In this document: positions 33,722-41,781 of the stretch, piece by piece | How positions within the stretch are numbered: the first letter of the stretch is position 1 | Layout: each line of letters begins with the position of its first letter | NCBI GenBank assembly: GCA_947457545.1 | Contig: CANGXD010000013.1 | Location: 1 to 50,142 of the forward strand | Length of the DNA stretch: 50,142 nucleotides | Source of the DNA: Gemmatimonadaceae bacterium | GTDB lineage: Bacteria > Gemmatimonadota > Gemmatimonadetes > Gemmatimonadales > Gemmatimonadaceae | Reading direction: 5' to 3' | Notes under the pieces: generated by a model | What the model saw: only the letters and a program-made list of their open reading frames with translations | Database searches by the model: none | Told to the model about the DNA's origin: nothing | Position numbers and translations under genes: made by a program

Positions 33722-35230
33722 ATGGACCGACGTCACCTGCTTCGCCTGCTTGGGGCCGCTACCGCGGCGCCGTTGTTTGATGGGGTCCCGTTCCTGTCCG
33801 CCTTGGGCGACACCATCGGCGCCTCGCCCAGACCGCGTCTAGCGCGCGCGCCGCTGCGACTGGCACCCGTCGTTCGAGGGCCTGAGTTCACGCTTCGTGC
33901 ACAGGAGCGAGTCGTCGAAATCGCGCCTGGCGTGAACGCCAGAGTATGGTCGCCCGGCGATGGGCCGGTCGGGCCAACGATCGAAGCGCGCGCTGGAGAG
34001 CGCCTCAAAATCCGTCTGGAGAATGCGCTCCCCGAGCACACGATTCTCCACTGGCACGGACTCCGCGTGCCCGAAGCGGCCGATGGCCATCCGCGCCTCG
34101 CCATCGCGCCGGGACAGTACTACGACTACGACATCCCCGTCATCGACCGCGCCGGCATGTACTGGTATCACTCGCATGCGCACCATCGTACGGGCATTCA
34201 GGCGTACCGCGGCATGGCGGGCCTCTTCATCGTTCGTGACGAACACGAATCGCAGTGGCAGCTGCCCGCCGGTGCACACGAGTTACCGCTGCTCATTCAG
34301 GATCGCCGGCTCACCCCCACAGGGGAGTTCGAGTACAACCCGGTGATGCACGAGGTCATGGAGGGGTACTTTGGCGATACGCCGTTCGTGAACGGGATTC
34401 GCCTGCCAATTCACGACGTGGAGACCACCACGTACCGGCTCCGCCTCGTCAACGCCACCACGTCGCGAATTCTCCGGCTCGCGCTCTCCAACGGGGCATC
34501 GTTGCAATTGATTGGTGGAGACGGCGGTCTGTTCGAACGCTCCGAAACCGTGGACAGTATCGACCTCGCTACCGGTGAGCGCGCCGATGTGCTCGTCGAC
34601 TTCTCGAAGGTGCCTGTTGGCCAGAGCGTGTCGCTCGTATCGCAGCCATTCCCTTCCCCGGTGAGTGGGATGGGCATGGGCATGGGCATGGGGCGAGGCA
34701 TGGGCATGGGGCGCATGGGTGGCGGAGGCATTCCGCAGGGCGGTGCGATGACGCTGCTGGAATTCCGCATCGCGCATGCCGTGACGCCGAAGCCATGGGC
34801 GTCACCACTCGCCATGACGCGAACGCCCGCTCCGCCGGAACGCTCCACACGCAGTCCGGCCCGCACTCGCACATTCCGCTTCGACAGCATGGCCATGCAG
34901 CACGCCATCAACGGGCGCGCATTCGAGATGGAGCGTATGGACGTCACGATCCCCTTCGGCGAGACCGAGATCTGGCAGTTCGAAAATGCGTCCGCGTTTC
35001 CCCATCCCGTGCATGTGCACGAGGTGCAATTCGACGTCGTGCAGCGGATCGGCGGGCGAGGACGCATCATGCCGTGGGAACGCGGCCCCAAAGACACCGT
35101 CCTCGTGATGCCCGGTGAACAGGTACGCGTTCGTGTCATCTTCGACGCCTATCGCGGCCGCTTTCTCATGCACTGCCACAATCTCGTGCACGAAGATGCG
35201 GGGATGATGCTCAACTTCGAAGTCGTCTAA
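33722..35230 (+). CDS. Tat-exported multicopper oxidase with Met-rich segment
   Basis: 502 residues. MDRRHLLRLLGAATAAPLF is a twin-arginine-type signal, as in CueO. Copper ligands are present in TILHWHGLRV and YWYHSHAHH (first domain) and in FPHPVHVHEVQFDV and FLMHCHNLVHEDAGMM (last domain), so type 1, 2 and 3 centres look complete. A stretch at residues 315-333 has seven Met alternating mainly with Gly, like the Cu(I)-binding Met-rich insert of CueO, suggesting cuprous oxidase activity and copper tolerance. The segment is encoded by GGGCAT-type repeats. A copper-sensing regulator is not visible nearby. Confidence 0.9.
   Translation: MDRRHLLRLLGAATAAPLFDGVPFLSALGDTIGASPRPRLARAPLRLAPVVRGPEFTLRAQERVVEIAPGVNARVWSPGDGPVGPTIEARAGERLKIRLENALPEHTILHWHGLRVPEAADGHPRLAIAPGQYYDYDIPVIDRAGMYWYHSHAHHRTGIQAYRGMAGLFIVRDEHESQWQLPAGAHELPLLIQDRRLTPTGEFEYNPVMHEVMEGYFGDTPFVNGIRLPIHDVETTTYRLRLVNATTSRILRLALSNGASLQLIGGDGGLFERSETVDSIDLATGERADVLVDFSKVPVGQSVSLVSQPFPSPVSGMGMGMGMGRGMGMGRMGGGGIPQGGAMTLLEFRIAHAVTPKPWASPLAMTRTPAPPERSTRSPARTRTFRFDSMAMQHAINGRAFEMERMDVTIPFGETEIWQFENASAFPHPVHVHEVQFDVVQRIGGRGRIMPWERGPKDTVLVMPGEQVRVRVIFDAYRGRFLMHCHNLVHEDAGMMLNFEVV
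34667..34722. repeat. Degenerate GGGCAT hexamer repeat in the multicopper oxidase gene
   Basis: ATGGGC units recur from about 34670 to 34720, interrupted by GGGGCGAGGC and GGGCGC. They encode Met-Gly pairs (residues 317-332). The unit length of six keeps the reading frame if copies are gained or lost. Confidence 0.8.
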
Positions 35231-35253
35231 TCGTTTTTCGGACGTCCACAAAC

Positions 35254-35288
35254 ACAACGCGCGGAGAGATCATCTCTCCGCGCGTTGT
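35254..35288. terminator. Bidirectional terminator between multicopper oxidase and icd
   Basis: ACAACGCGCGGAGAGA (35254-35269) is fully complementary to 35273-35288 around a three-base loop. It lies between convergent genes ending at 35230 and 35323. TTGTCCTT follows on the plus side and TTGTGTTTG on the minus side. Confidence 0.8.
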
Positions 35289-35322
35289 CCTTGCGCAAAC
35301 GAACGACAGCGGCAGCAAAACG

Positions 35323-36540
35323 TTACGCCATCTTCGCTTGCAGGCGACGATCGATGGCGTCGAGGAAATCTTCCGTGTGCAGGTACGGCGTCTTGCGATC
35401 GATGAGAATGGCCAGGTCCTTGGTCATCTCGCCGGCCTCCACCGCTTCGATGCACACGCGCTCGAGCGTATCGGCGAACGCCGTCAACGCCGGCGTGCCA
35501 TCGAGCTTGCCACGATGCGCCAGACCGCGCGTCCACGCGAAGATGCTCGCGATGGGATTCGTGGACGTCTTGTTCCCCTTCTGGTGTTCGCGGAAGTGAC
35601 GCGTCACGGTGCCGTGGGCCGCTTCGGCTTCCATCGTCTTGCCGTCGGGGGTGAGCAATACCGACGTCATCAGCCCCAGCGATCCGAAGCCCTGCGCCAC
35701 GATATCCGACTGCACGTCGCCATCGTAGTTCTTGCACGCCCACACGTAACCACCTTCCCACTTGAGCGCCGACGCGACCATATCGTCGATCAGACGATGT
35801 TCGTACGTCAGCCCCTTCGCTTCGAACTCCGCCTTGAACTCGTTGTTGTACACCTCTTCGAACAGATCCTTGAACTGGCCGTCGTACGCCTTGAGGATCG
35901 TGTTCTTGGTGCTGAGGTAGACAGGGTAGTTGCGCTGCAACCCGTACGTCAGACTCGAACGCGCGAAGTCGCGGATGGAGTCGTTGAAGTTGTACATGCC
36001 CATGGCGACACCGCCGTCCTGCCCGAACTTGGCGACATCGAACTGCATCGGCTCGCTGCCGTCAGCGGGCGTGTACGTGATCGTGACCGTCCCGGGGCCC
36101 GGCACCTTGAAGTCGGTCGCCTTGTACTGATCGCCGTGGGCGTGACGACCCACGACGATGGGCTTCGTCCACCCTGGCACCAGGCGCGGAATGTTCGAGA
36201 TGATGATCGGCTCGCGGAAGATCACGCCGCCCAGAATGTTGCGGATGGTCCCGTTGGGGCTCTTCCACATCTTCTTGAGGCCGAACTCCTTCACGCGGGC
36301 TTCGTCGGGCGTGATCGTCGCGCACTTCACCGCGACCCCGTACTTCTTGGTGGCCTCGGCGGAATCGATCGTGACCTGATCGTTCGTCGCGTCGCGATGC
36401 TCAATGCCGAGGTCGTAGTAGTCGAGTTCGACGTCCACGTACGGCAGGATCAGCTTGTCCTTGATGAACTGCCAGATGATGCGCGTCATCTCGTCGCCGT
36501 CCATCTCGACGACGGGGTTCACAGCCTTGATCTTGGCCAT
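35323..36540 (-). CDS. icd: NADP-dependent isocitrate dehydrogenase, eukaryote-type
   Basis: Oxidises isocitrate to 2-oxoglutarate and CO2 with NADP+ in the TCA cycle. 405 residues; the sequence follows the dimeric type found in eukaryotes and some bacteria rather than the E. coli type: [40 protein letters not shown] (substrate-binding Ser and Arg), [37 protein letters not shown] with the metal-binding Asp, and [17 protein letters not shown] for NADP. Start at 36540. It lies 128 bases after the asparaginase-like gene on the same strand and ends at a strong terminator, so it may be the last gene of the rpsP operon or have its own promoter. Confidence 0.95.
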   Translation of the reverse strand: MAKIKAVNPVVEMDGDEMTRIIWQFIKDKLILPYVDVELDYYDLGIEHRDATNDQVTIDSAEATKKYGVAVKCATITPDEARVKEFGLKKMWKSPNGTIRNILGGVIFREPIIISNIPRLVPGWTKPIVVGRHAHGDQYKATDFKVPGPGTVTITYTPADGSEPMQFDVAKFGQDGGVAMGMYNFNDSIRDFARSSLTYGLQRNYPVYLSTKNTILKAYDGQFKDLFEEVYNNEFKAEFEAKGLTYEHRLIDDMVASALKWEGGYVWACKNYDGDVQSDIVAQGFGSLGLMTSVLLTPDGKTMEAEAAHGTVTRHFREHQKGNKTSTNPIASIFAWTRGLAHRGKLDGTPALTAFADTLERVCIEAVEAGEMTKDLAILIDRKTPYLHTEDFLDAIDRRLQAKMA

Positions 36541-36668
36541 CTTGGGGAGTGCCGGGTATGTCGGGGGTGGTGGACTGCAGCCGCTCTCGAGGGGCGGCGG
36601 GGAATGTGCGTGCCTTCAAGATGAGGCCCGTAACGCAAGGGGACCAGTGCGCCCCGAGGAAATCGCGG

Positions 36669-37175
36669 TCAGCGGAGCTCGCCCGGCCCTGTCTGCTCTT
36701 CGAACACGCCCACGTTGCGGTTCTTGATCACGTTGTCGGCGGTGAAGTAGCGGCCGTTCATCGCGATGTACACGCCGGGTGGCAACGTCTGCACGAAGCT
36801 CAACGCGCTGCCCAAGTTGAACAACCCATCCGAGCTGCCGAACGCATAGGGCACCATCGCGCCCGTCAACACGATCGTCTTCCCCGGCAGCTGCTCAGCC
36901 AGCACCTGCGCCGTATCGACCATCGTGTCGGTGCCATGCGTAATCACGATCTGCGTTTCGACGGCATCGCGACACGCCTGCACGATGCGCACACGATGCG
37001 ACTCCTTCATCTCGAGGCTGTCGATCATCATGAGCACTTCGACCGAGACATCGATCATGCAGCGACCGCGCTGCAGCATTTCCGTCAGGTGCGTCGCGTT
37101 GAAGTGCAACGTACCGGTGAGCTCGTCGTATTCCTTGTCGAACGTTCCGCCGGTCACGAACACACGAACACTCAT
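36669..37175 (-). CDS. Single-domain asparaginase-like protein
   Basis: 168 residues matching only the N-terminal catalytic domain of type I/II L-asparaginases (usually about 330 residues). Motifs align with the E. coli AnsB active site: FVTGGTFDKEY (Thr11, Tyr16), ITHGTDTMVDTA (Thr82, Asp83) and TADNVIKNRNVG (Lys151, in the place of Lys162). KTIVLTGAMVPYAFGSSDG is also conserved. The C-terminal domain that completes the neighbouring site in the usual tetramer is missing, so either a dimer suffices or the activity differs. No signal peptide. Its ATG overlaps the trmD stop (ATGA), which couples it to tRNA modification and ribosome genes. Confidence 0.85.
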   Translation of the reverse strand: MSVRVFVTGGTFDKEYDELTGTLHFNATHLTEMLQRGRCMIDVSVEVLMMIDSLEMKESHRVRIVQACRDAVETQIVITHGTDTMVDTAQVLAEQLPGKTIVLTGAMVPYAFGSSDGLFNLGSALSFVQTLPPGVYIAMNGRYFTADNVIKNRNVGVFEEQTGPGELR

Positions 37176-38044
37176 TCGTTTTCTCCGGCATCGCCCTGTA
37201 CGGCGTCACGCTCGATGCTCGCGCTCAGGCGACGCTGCTGCGCTTCCGCGCGGGCGCGGGCACGAGCCTTGGCGGCCTTTTCGCGGGCCTTCTTCTGCGC
37301 CTTCTCGGCGGCCCGACGTTCGACATCGGCAATGATGGCGTCGCGCGCCGCGATCTCCGTCTCGCGCGCAGCCCAGTCGGCACGGTCCCGCGCTTCGGCT
37401 TCACGCGTACGGCGCAGGCTTTCGGCGTCGCGCCACGCGGCCACTTTCGCGTGGTCACCACCGATCAGTACGTCGGGCACCGTCACGCCGCGATACTCCG
37501 CCGGTCGTGTATAGCTCGGCGCACTGATGCCACGCCCGAAAAATGAATCGGTTCGTGCGCTCTCGAGATCGCTCATGGCCCCAGGCAGCAGACGTACGGT
37601 CGCGTCGACGATCGCCAACGCCGCGGGCTCGCCACCACTCAGCACGAAGTCACCCAGCGAGAGCTCTTCGGTGGCGAGGTGCGACGCCACGCGTTCGTCG
37701 ATGTCCTTGTAGTGCCCGCACAGCAGTGTGAGCTCGCTGCCAGCCGCAAAGCGCATCGCGTCGGCGTGCGAAAACCGCTTGCCGCGCGGCGACAGCAACA
37801 CGATGGGCGACGTGGCTCCTACCGATTCCACGGCTTCGAAGAACGGCCCGGGCTTCATGACCATCCCGGGACCGCCGCCAAACGGATAATCGTCCACCGT
37901 ACGATGCTTGTCGTAGGTGAAGGCGCGCAGGTCCACGAGATTGTACGTCACCCCGCCGGTTCCGGCCGCCTTGGCCGGAATGCTCAACGACAGTGGCCCC
38001 GCGAAGAACTCGGGGAAGATGGTGACGATGTTGATGCGCAGCAT
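37172..38044 (-). CDS. trmD: tRNA (guanine37-N1)-methyltransferase with extended C-terminus
   Basis: Methylates G37 of tRNAs next to the anticodon and prevents frameshifting. The N-terminal ~215 residues are a complete SPOUT domain: MLRINIVTIFPEFF, YPFGGGPGMVMKPGPFFEA, LLCGHYKDIDERV, LSLGDFVLSGGEPAAL (knot that binds AdoMet), DSFFGRGISAPSYTRP and VPDVLIGGDHAKVAAWR. Beyond it, about 75 residues rich in Arg, Ala, Glu and Lys form a predicted charged helix not needed in the E. coli enzyme. It starts 41 bases after rimM and overlaps the asparaginase-like gene, within the conserved rpsP-rimM-trmD order; rplS, the usual fourth gene, is absent here. Confidence 0.95.
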   Translation of the reverse strand: MLRINIVTIFPEFFAGPLSLSIPAKAAGTGGVTYNLVDLRAFTYDKHRTVDDYPFGGGPGMVMKPGPFFEAVESVGATSPIVLLSPRGKRFSHADAMRFAAGSELTLLCGHYKDIDERVASHLATEELSLGDFVLSGGEPAALAIVDATVRLLPGAMSDLESARTDSFFGRGISAPSYTRPAEYRGVTVPDVLIGGDHAKVAAWRDAESLRRTREAEARDRADWAARETEIAARDAIIADVERRAAEKAQKKAREKAAKARARARAEAQQRRLSASIERDAVQGDAGENE

Positions 38045-38085
38045 GCGCGCGACCGGAAGAAGCGGAAGAAGCGAAGAACCGACGG

Positions 38086-38616
38086 TCAGTCGAACAGGCC
38101 ATCGAGCGGCGCGAACACGATCGTCCGCGTCGTGTCGTCGACCGACAGCACCAGTTCGTCCGACCAGGGCACGAGTGGACGGCCCGTGGGCGTCTCGACC
38201 TCGAGAATGTATCCCTGCGGCGCGTCGTACACGTCGCGGACATGGCCAACGAGCCCCTGCCCGTCCACTTCGACCCGCATGCCAATGAGATCGCCGATGT
38301 AGATCTCGTCCTCATCGGCCTCGGGGAGCACGCTGGGGTCTGCGAGCAGAAAGCGCCCGCGCCAGCCATCCGCGATGTCGCGATCGGTCAGCTCGCGCAC
38401 GCGGACCAGCCACTCCTTGTTCATGGGGCGGCCGTCTTCGACGTGCAGAGGTTGGGTCTCGCCACCGCTGACGAGGTTCCCTTCGCGGTCGCCGGGATAA
38501 AGCACTGCGCCGGACGCGAAAACCGCGTCCGGCGCATCGGTCAGCGACTCGACGGCCCAGGCGCCGCGCACACCATGTGCGCGACGGACCCGACCGACGA
38601 CGATGAACTCGGCCAG
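38086..38616 (-). CDS. rimM: 16S rRNA processing protein RimM, probable CTG start
   Basis: Assembly factor that binds S19 and helps mature the 30S head. The product has the N-terminal RimM barrel (IVVGRVRRAHGVRGAWAVES, here following LAEF) and a C-terminal PRC-barrel (YIGDLIGMRVEVDGQGLVGHV, then PLVPWSDELVLSVDD). No ATG, GTG or TTG lies at the expected place: the only in-frame standard start upstream is GTG 38706, deep inside rpsP, with Ser/Pro/Arg-rich residues unlike RimM. CTG 38616, one base after the rpsP stop and six bases after GAGG, gives 176 residues, the usual RimM length. Confidence 0.88.
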   Translation of the reverse strand: MAEFIVVGRVRRAHGVRGAWAVESLTDAPDAVFASGAVLYPGDREGNLVSGGETQPLHVEDGRPMNKEWLVRVRELTDRDIADGWRGRFLLADPSVLPEADEDEIYIGDLIGMRVEVDGQGLVGHVRDVYDAPQGYILEVETPTGRPLVPWSDELVLSVDDTTRTIVFAPLDGLFD

Positions 38617-38617
38617 C

Positions 38618-38935
38618 TTACGCCTCGCCGGTGGGCATGGCGACGGCCGACGACTGCAGCTTGGCCGCGAGACGGGCTTCGTGACGCGCCTTGATGACGC
38701 CGGCACGACGGAGGAGCGAGCGCACCGTGTCCGTGGGCTGCGCGCCGACGTCCAACCAGTGGTTCACACGATCAACCTGAAGGTTGATGGCGTTGTCACC
38801 ACCGTTGCGGGGCTGATACTGCCCGAGGATTTCAATGAAACGGCCGTCGCGCGGCGCCTTGGAATCGGCAACCACGATACGGTACATGGGGGTCTTCTTA
38901 CGGCCTTCGCGGCGGAGACGGATCTTTACGGCCAT
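38618..38935 (-). CDS. rpsP: 30S ribosomal protein S16
   Basis: Structural protein of the small subunit, 105 residues. [40 protein letters not shown] and the end of the fold [20 protein letters not shown] are diagnostic of S16. Start ATG 38935 with AGAGAA as a weak ribosome site. First gene of the rpsP-rimM-trmD-asparaginase-like(-icd) series. Its upstream leader holds a perfect 8-bp hairpin (38965-38990) and a candidate promoter, which may serve control of the operon. ffh, often found upstream in other bacteria, is not here. Confidence 0.96.
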   Translation of the reverse strand: MAVKIRLRREGRKKTPMYRIVVADSKAPRDGRFIEILGQYQPRNGGDNAINLQVDRVNHWLDVGAQPTDTVRSLLRRAGVIKARHEARLAAKLQSSAVAMPTGEA

Positions 38936-38964
38936 CGGAGTTCTCTCGGACAGTGAGTCAGACG

Positions 38965-38990
38965 GGGTGCCACCACCAACCGTGGCACCC
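38965..38990 (-). promoter_or_regulatory. Hairpin in the rpsP leader
   Basis: GGGTGCCA (38965-38972) is perfectly complementary to TGGCACCC (38983-38990), loop ten bases, ending 29 bases before the rpsP start codon. Ribosomal-protein operons are often controlled by such leader structures, but I do not recognise a known class. Confidence 0.45.
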
Positions 38991-39054
38991 AACGGGCTCC
39001 TCGCACCACCGGCGTTTCCGGCATGCACCCGTGCCCCCAGAAGGGGAGCCTTGC

Positions 39055-39084
39055 AAGCTAACCACAGCAGGGGCCGCGATTCAA
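39055..39084 (-). promoter_or_regulatory. Candidate promoter for rpsP
   Basis: On the minus strand TTGAAT (39084-39079) and TAGCTT (39060-39055) are 18 bases apart, four and three matches to the sigma-70 consensus. The transcript would start near 39048, giving a leader of about 113 bases that contains the hairpin at 38965-38990. Confidence 0.35.
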
Positions 39085-39302
39085 GGTGACACCGCAGTTC
39101 CCCCGCCCCTGCCGTCTAAAACCCTGCCGTCTGCGCACTCGGCGCGATGCCGCAGAACCACGCCGAGACGGCGGACGGCAGGAGCCCAGACGGCAGGGAC
39201 GGGGGAACGGCAGGAGCGGGGGAACGGCGGACCGGGGGAACGCGCGCCCCACAACAGCCCGTCTCCCGAAGCCGTACATTGGGCAACCTCCATCCCCCAC
39301 CA

Positions 39303-41039
39303 ATGCCCGACACGGTCCGCCCACCCCGCCCGTTCCGCCCATTCGTCCGCTCGTTGACCCTCGTTGCCACCCTCACGGCAACCGCGGTCGCACAACCCCC
39401 GGCTCGCCCCAGCAGCGCCGTCGAAAGCACAAGCGGCATGGTCGTCTCGGCGAGCGCCATTGCCAGCCAGGTGGGGCGCGACGTGCTGGCCAACGGCGGG
39501 AATGCTGTCGATGCCGCCATTGCCACGGGCTTCGCGCTGGCCGTGACCTACCCCACCGCCGGCAATATTGGCGGCGGCGGGTTCATGGTCATCCGCTTCC
39601 CCGACGGCCGGGCCACCACGATCGACTTCCGCGAACGCGCGCCGGCGGCCGCGACCCCGGGCATGTTCACCGACAGCACCGGCGCTTATTCGTCGCGCAT
39701 TCACCATCGCTCACATAAGGCCGTCGGGGTGCCGGGTACGGTCGCGGGCTTCGACCTCGCACACCAGAAGTACGGCAAGGTGAGCTGGGCCAAGCTCGTC
39801 GACCCGGCCGCACGCATGGCCGACACCGGCTTCATGGTGCCCACCGGGCTCGCCGCCTCGCTCGGCAATCCGCGCCTGCAGGAACAGCTGTCGGCCTACC
39901 CCGCGACCATCGCCGCCTACTATCGCAATGGCAAGCCGTATGCGGCCGGCGATCGTATGGTGCTCAGCGACCTGGGCAACACGCTCACGCGCATCCGTGA
40001 CCTGCGACGCGACGGCTTTTACAAAGGCACCACGGCACATCTCCTGACGGCCGAGATGCGCAAAAACGGTGGCCTTATTACGGAACGCGATCTCGCCGAG
40101 TACGTCGCGCAGGAGCGCGCCCCGGTCCGCGGCACGTTCAAGGGCTACGAGATCATCACCATGCCTCCGCCGAGCAGCGGCGGCGTCGCGATGATCGAAA
40201 TGCTCAACATCCTCGAGGGCGTCGACCTCAAAGCGGCTGGACACAACTCGCCGCTCTATCTGCATTGGCTCGCCGAAAGCATGCGCCGCGCCTTTCGCGA
40301 TCGCGCCATGTTCCTTGGCGATCCCGACTTCACCAAACCGCCAATCGATAAGCTCACGAGCAAGGCGTACGCGGCCACGCTGCGCAGCTCCATCGACCCG
40401 CTCAAGGCATCGCCGTCATCGCCGGCCGACGTGGCGCAGGGCTATGAAAGCGACGAGACCACGCACTTCTCTGTCGTCGACAAGGACGGCCTCGCGGTGT
40501 CGGTCACGTACACGCTCGAAGCCGGCTACGGACTGGGCGCGGTCGTCGAAGGCGCCGGTTTCCTGCTCAACAATGAAATGGGCGACTTCAACGGAAAGCC
40601 CGGCCTCACCGATAGCACCGGTCTCATTGGGACCGCGCCCAACGTGGCGCAACCCGGCAAGCGCATGCTGTCGAGCATGACGCCGACGATCATCGCCAAA
40701 GACGGGAAGTTGGTGGCCGTGGTCGGCAGCCCGGGCGGGCGCACGATCATCAACACGGTCATGCAGGTAGTGCTCAATCTCACCGCGTTCGATATGCCGG
40801 CCCAGTTGGCCGTCAACGCTGGTCGCGTGCACCATCAGTGGCTGCCGAATACACTCACCGTCGAGCGCGAAGGCTTCGACTCAGCCACCATCGAGGCCGT
40901 GCGCGCCAAGGGGCATGTAGTGCGCGTTGGCACCCAGCAAGGCACCGCGCATTCGATTGTCATTGACGCCAGAACCGGAAAGCGATTGGGTGCCGCCGAC
41001 CCCCGCGATCGGGATGCGGGGGCGGCGGGCCACAACTGA
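39303..41039 (+). CDS. ggt: Gamma-glutamyltransferase
   Basis: Periplasmic enzyme that cleaves or transfers the gamma-glutamyl group of glutathione and related peptides. 578 residues; ATG 39303 gives a signal peptide (VRSLTLVATLTATAVAQP). The N-terminal part has VLANGGNAVDAAIATGFAL and the DFRERAP motif that binds the glutamyl carboxylate. Autocleavage before Thr386 in ETTHFSVVDKDG would give subunits of about 385 and 193 residues; GAGFLLNNEMGDF and SMTPTIIAKDGKL plus PGGRTIINTVMQV complete the small subunit. It converges on the DUF2911 gene. The upstream region shares no operon partner. Confidence 0.95.
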   Translation: MPDTVRPPRPFRPFVRSLTLVATLTATAVAQPPARPSSAVESTSGMVVSASAIASQVGRDVLANGGNAVDAAIATGFALAVTYPTAGNIGGGGFMVIRFPDGRATTIDFRERAPAAATPGMFTDSTGAYSSRIHHRSHKAVGVPGTVAGFDLAHQKYGKVSWAKLVDPAARMADTGFMVPTGLAASLGNPRLQEQLSAYPATIAAYYRNGKPYAAGDRMVLSDLGNTLTRIRDLRRDGFYKGTTAHLLTAEMRKNGGLITERDLAEYVAQERAPVRGTFKGYEIITMPPPSSGGVAMIEMLNILEGVDLKAAGHNSPLYLHWLAESMRRAFRDRAMFLGDPDFTKPPIDKLTSKAYAATLRSSIDPLKASPSSPADVAQGYESDETTHFSVVDKDGLAVSVTYTLEAGYGLGAVVEGAGFLLNNEMGDFNGKPGLTDSTGLIGTAPNVAQPGKRMLSSMTPTIIAKDGKLVAVVGSPGGRTIINTVMQVVLNLTAFDMPAQLAVNAGRVHHQWLPNTLTVEREGFDSATIEAVRAKGHVVRVGTQQGTAHSIVIDARTGKRLGAADPRDRDAGAAGHN

Positions 41040-41070
41040 CGGGCGACGCGTGGAGCGCCGGCTCCGTCGG

Positions 41071-41649
41071 TTACTTGACGACGAAGCCGGCGACGGCCTT
41101 GTACGTGTCCCACATGATGGCGATTTCGCCGCCCTTACCGGCCGGCTTCACCTGAATCTCCATCTTCTCGACGACGGCGTTGTTGCTCGTCACCGTCATC
41201 GGAATACGAACGAGATCCTGCTTGGCGTCGTAGGCCGTGCCCCACTGCTTCGTCTGCTTGTTGATGATCAGCTCCCACTTGCCGTTCTCTTCGATCTTCG
41301 TGAACAGCGTGTAGGTGCCGGCCGGCACGAGCTTGCCGCCGAAGTCGAGCGCCTTGCTGGTGGTGATATGCGTGGCTTCGTTCGCACCCGTACGCCACAC
41401 CATGCCCCACTTCATGTCGCCGAGGCCGTTGAACAGCACGCGGCCACGCTTCGACGGGCGGCCGTAGTTGACGCTGATTTCGGAGCCGGCAACGGTCGTC
41501 TTGAGCGAGTCACGCGGCGAGGCCGGCGCCTTCTGGGCGCCACCCATCTGCATGCCACCCATGCTCCCCTGAGCGGCGGCAGAGACGGACAGAAGCGAAA
41601 CGGCGGCGAACGCAATGGCGCCGCGGAGCAGCGAACGGGAGATCGTCAT
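41071..41649 (-). CDS. DUF2911 domain exported protein
   Basis: 192 residues with a signal peptide (GAIAFAAVSLLSVSAAAQ) followed by a Met/Gly-rich stretch (GSMGGMQMGGAQ). The DUF2911 fold is recognised by ISVNYGRPSKRGR, VWRTGANEATHITTS, LVPAGTYTLFTKIEENGKWELIINKQ and MWDTYKAVAGFVV. The family is common in Bacteroidota and Gemmatimonadota and has no known function. It lies 132 bases after the TerB gene on the same strand, with a GC-rich hairpin (about 41698-41714) in the gap, and so probably has its own transcript. Confidence 0.87.
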   Translation of the reverse strand: MTISRSLLRGAIAFAAVSLLSVSAAAQGSMGGMQMGGAQKAPASPRDSLKTTVAGSEISVNYGRPSKRGRVLFNGLGDMKWGMVWRTGANEATHITTSKALDFGGKLVPAGTYTLFTKIEENGKWELIINKQTKQWGTAYDAKQDLVRIPMTVTSNNAVVEKMEIQVKPAGKGGEIAIMWDTYKAVAGFVVK

Positions 41650-41781
41650 GGTCGGAATTGAGGGCTGGGATGAAGAACGGGACGGCGCCTGAAGACGCCG
41701 CCCCGTACGGGCGGTGTATGAGAACGCCGCCTCAATTCTATCACCGCGAGCAAGGCAGAGGTTCCCACCCCGCCCGGGGCA

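Larger units (their letters stand above)
38936..39302. other. Divergent regulatory region between rpsP and gamma-glutamyltransferase
   Basis: 367 bases without a supported gene. On the rpsP side it holds hairpin 38965-38972/38983-38990 and a CCCC/GGGG hairpin near 39034-39046. Further right are repeated elements: CCCTGCCGTCT at 39107-39117 and 39122-39132, its complement at 39188-39198, and several GGGGGAACGGC-like units between 39200 and 39242. A near-complementary pair at 39125-39145 and 39161-39181 can fold. Confidence 0.6.

Noticed and set aside
34667-34722. Hexamer repeat considered as a CRISPR-like or non-coding repeat.
   Set aside because: It is in frame inside an intact multicopper oxidase and encodes Met-Gly pairs.
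39147-39302. Longer N-terminus for gamma-glutamyltransferase starting at 39147.
   Set aside because: The extra 52 residues are low-complexity translation of DNA repeats and would place the signal peptide inside the protein; ATG 39303 gives a normal signal.
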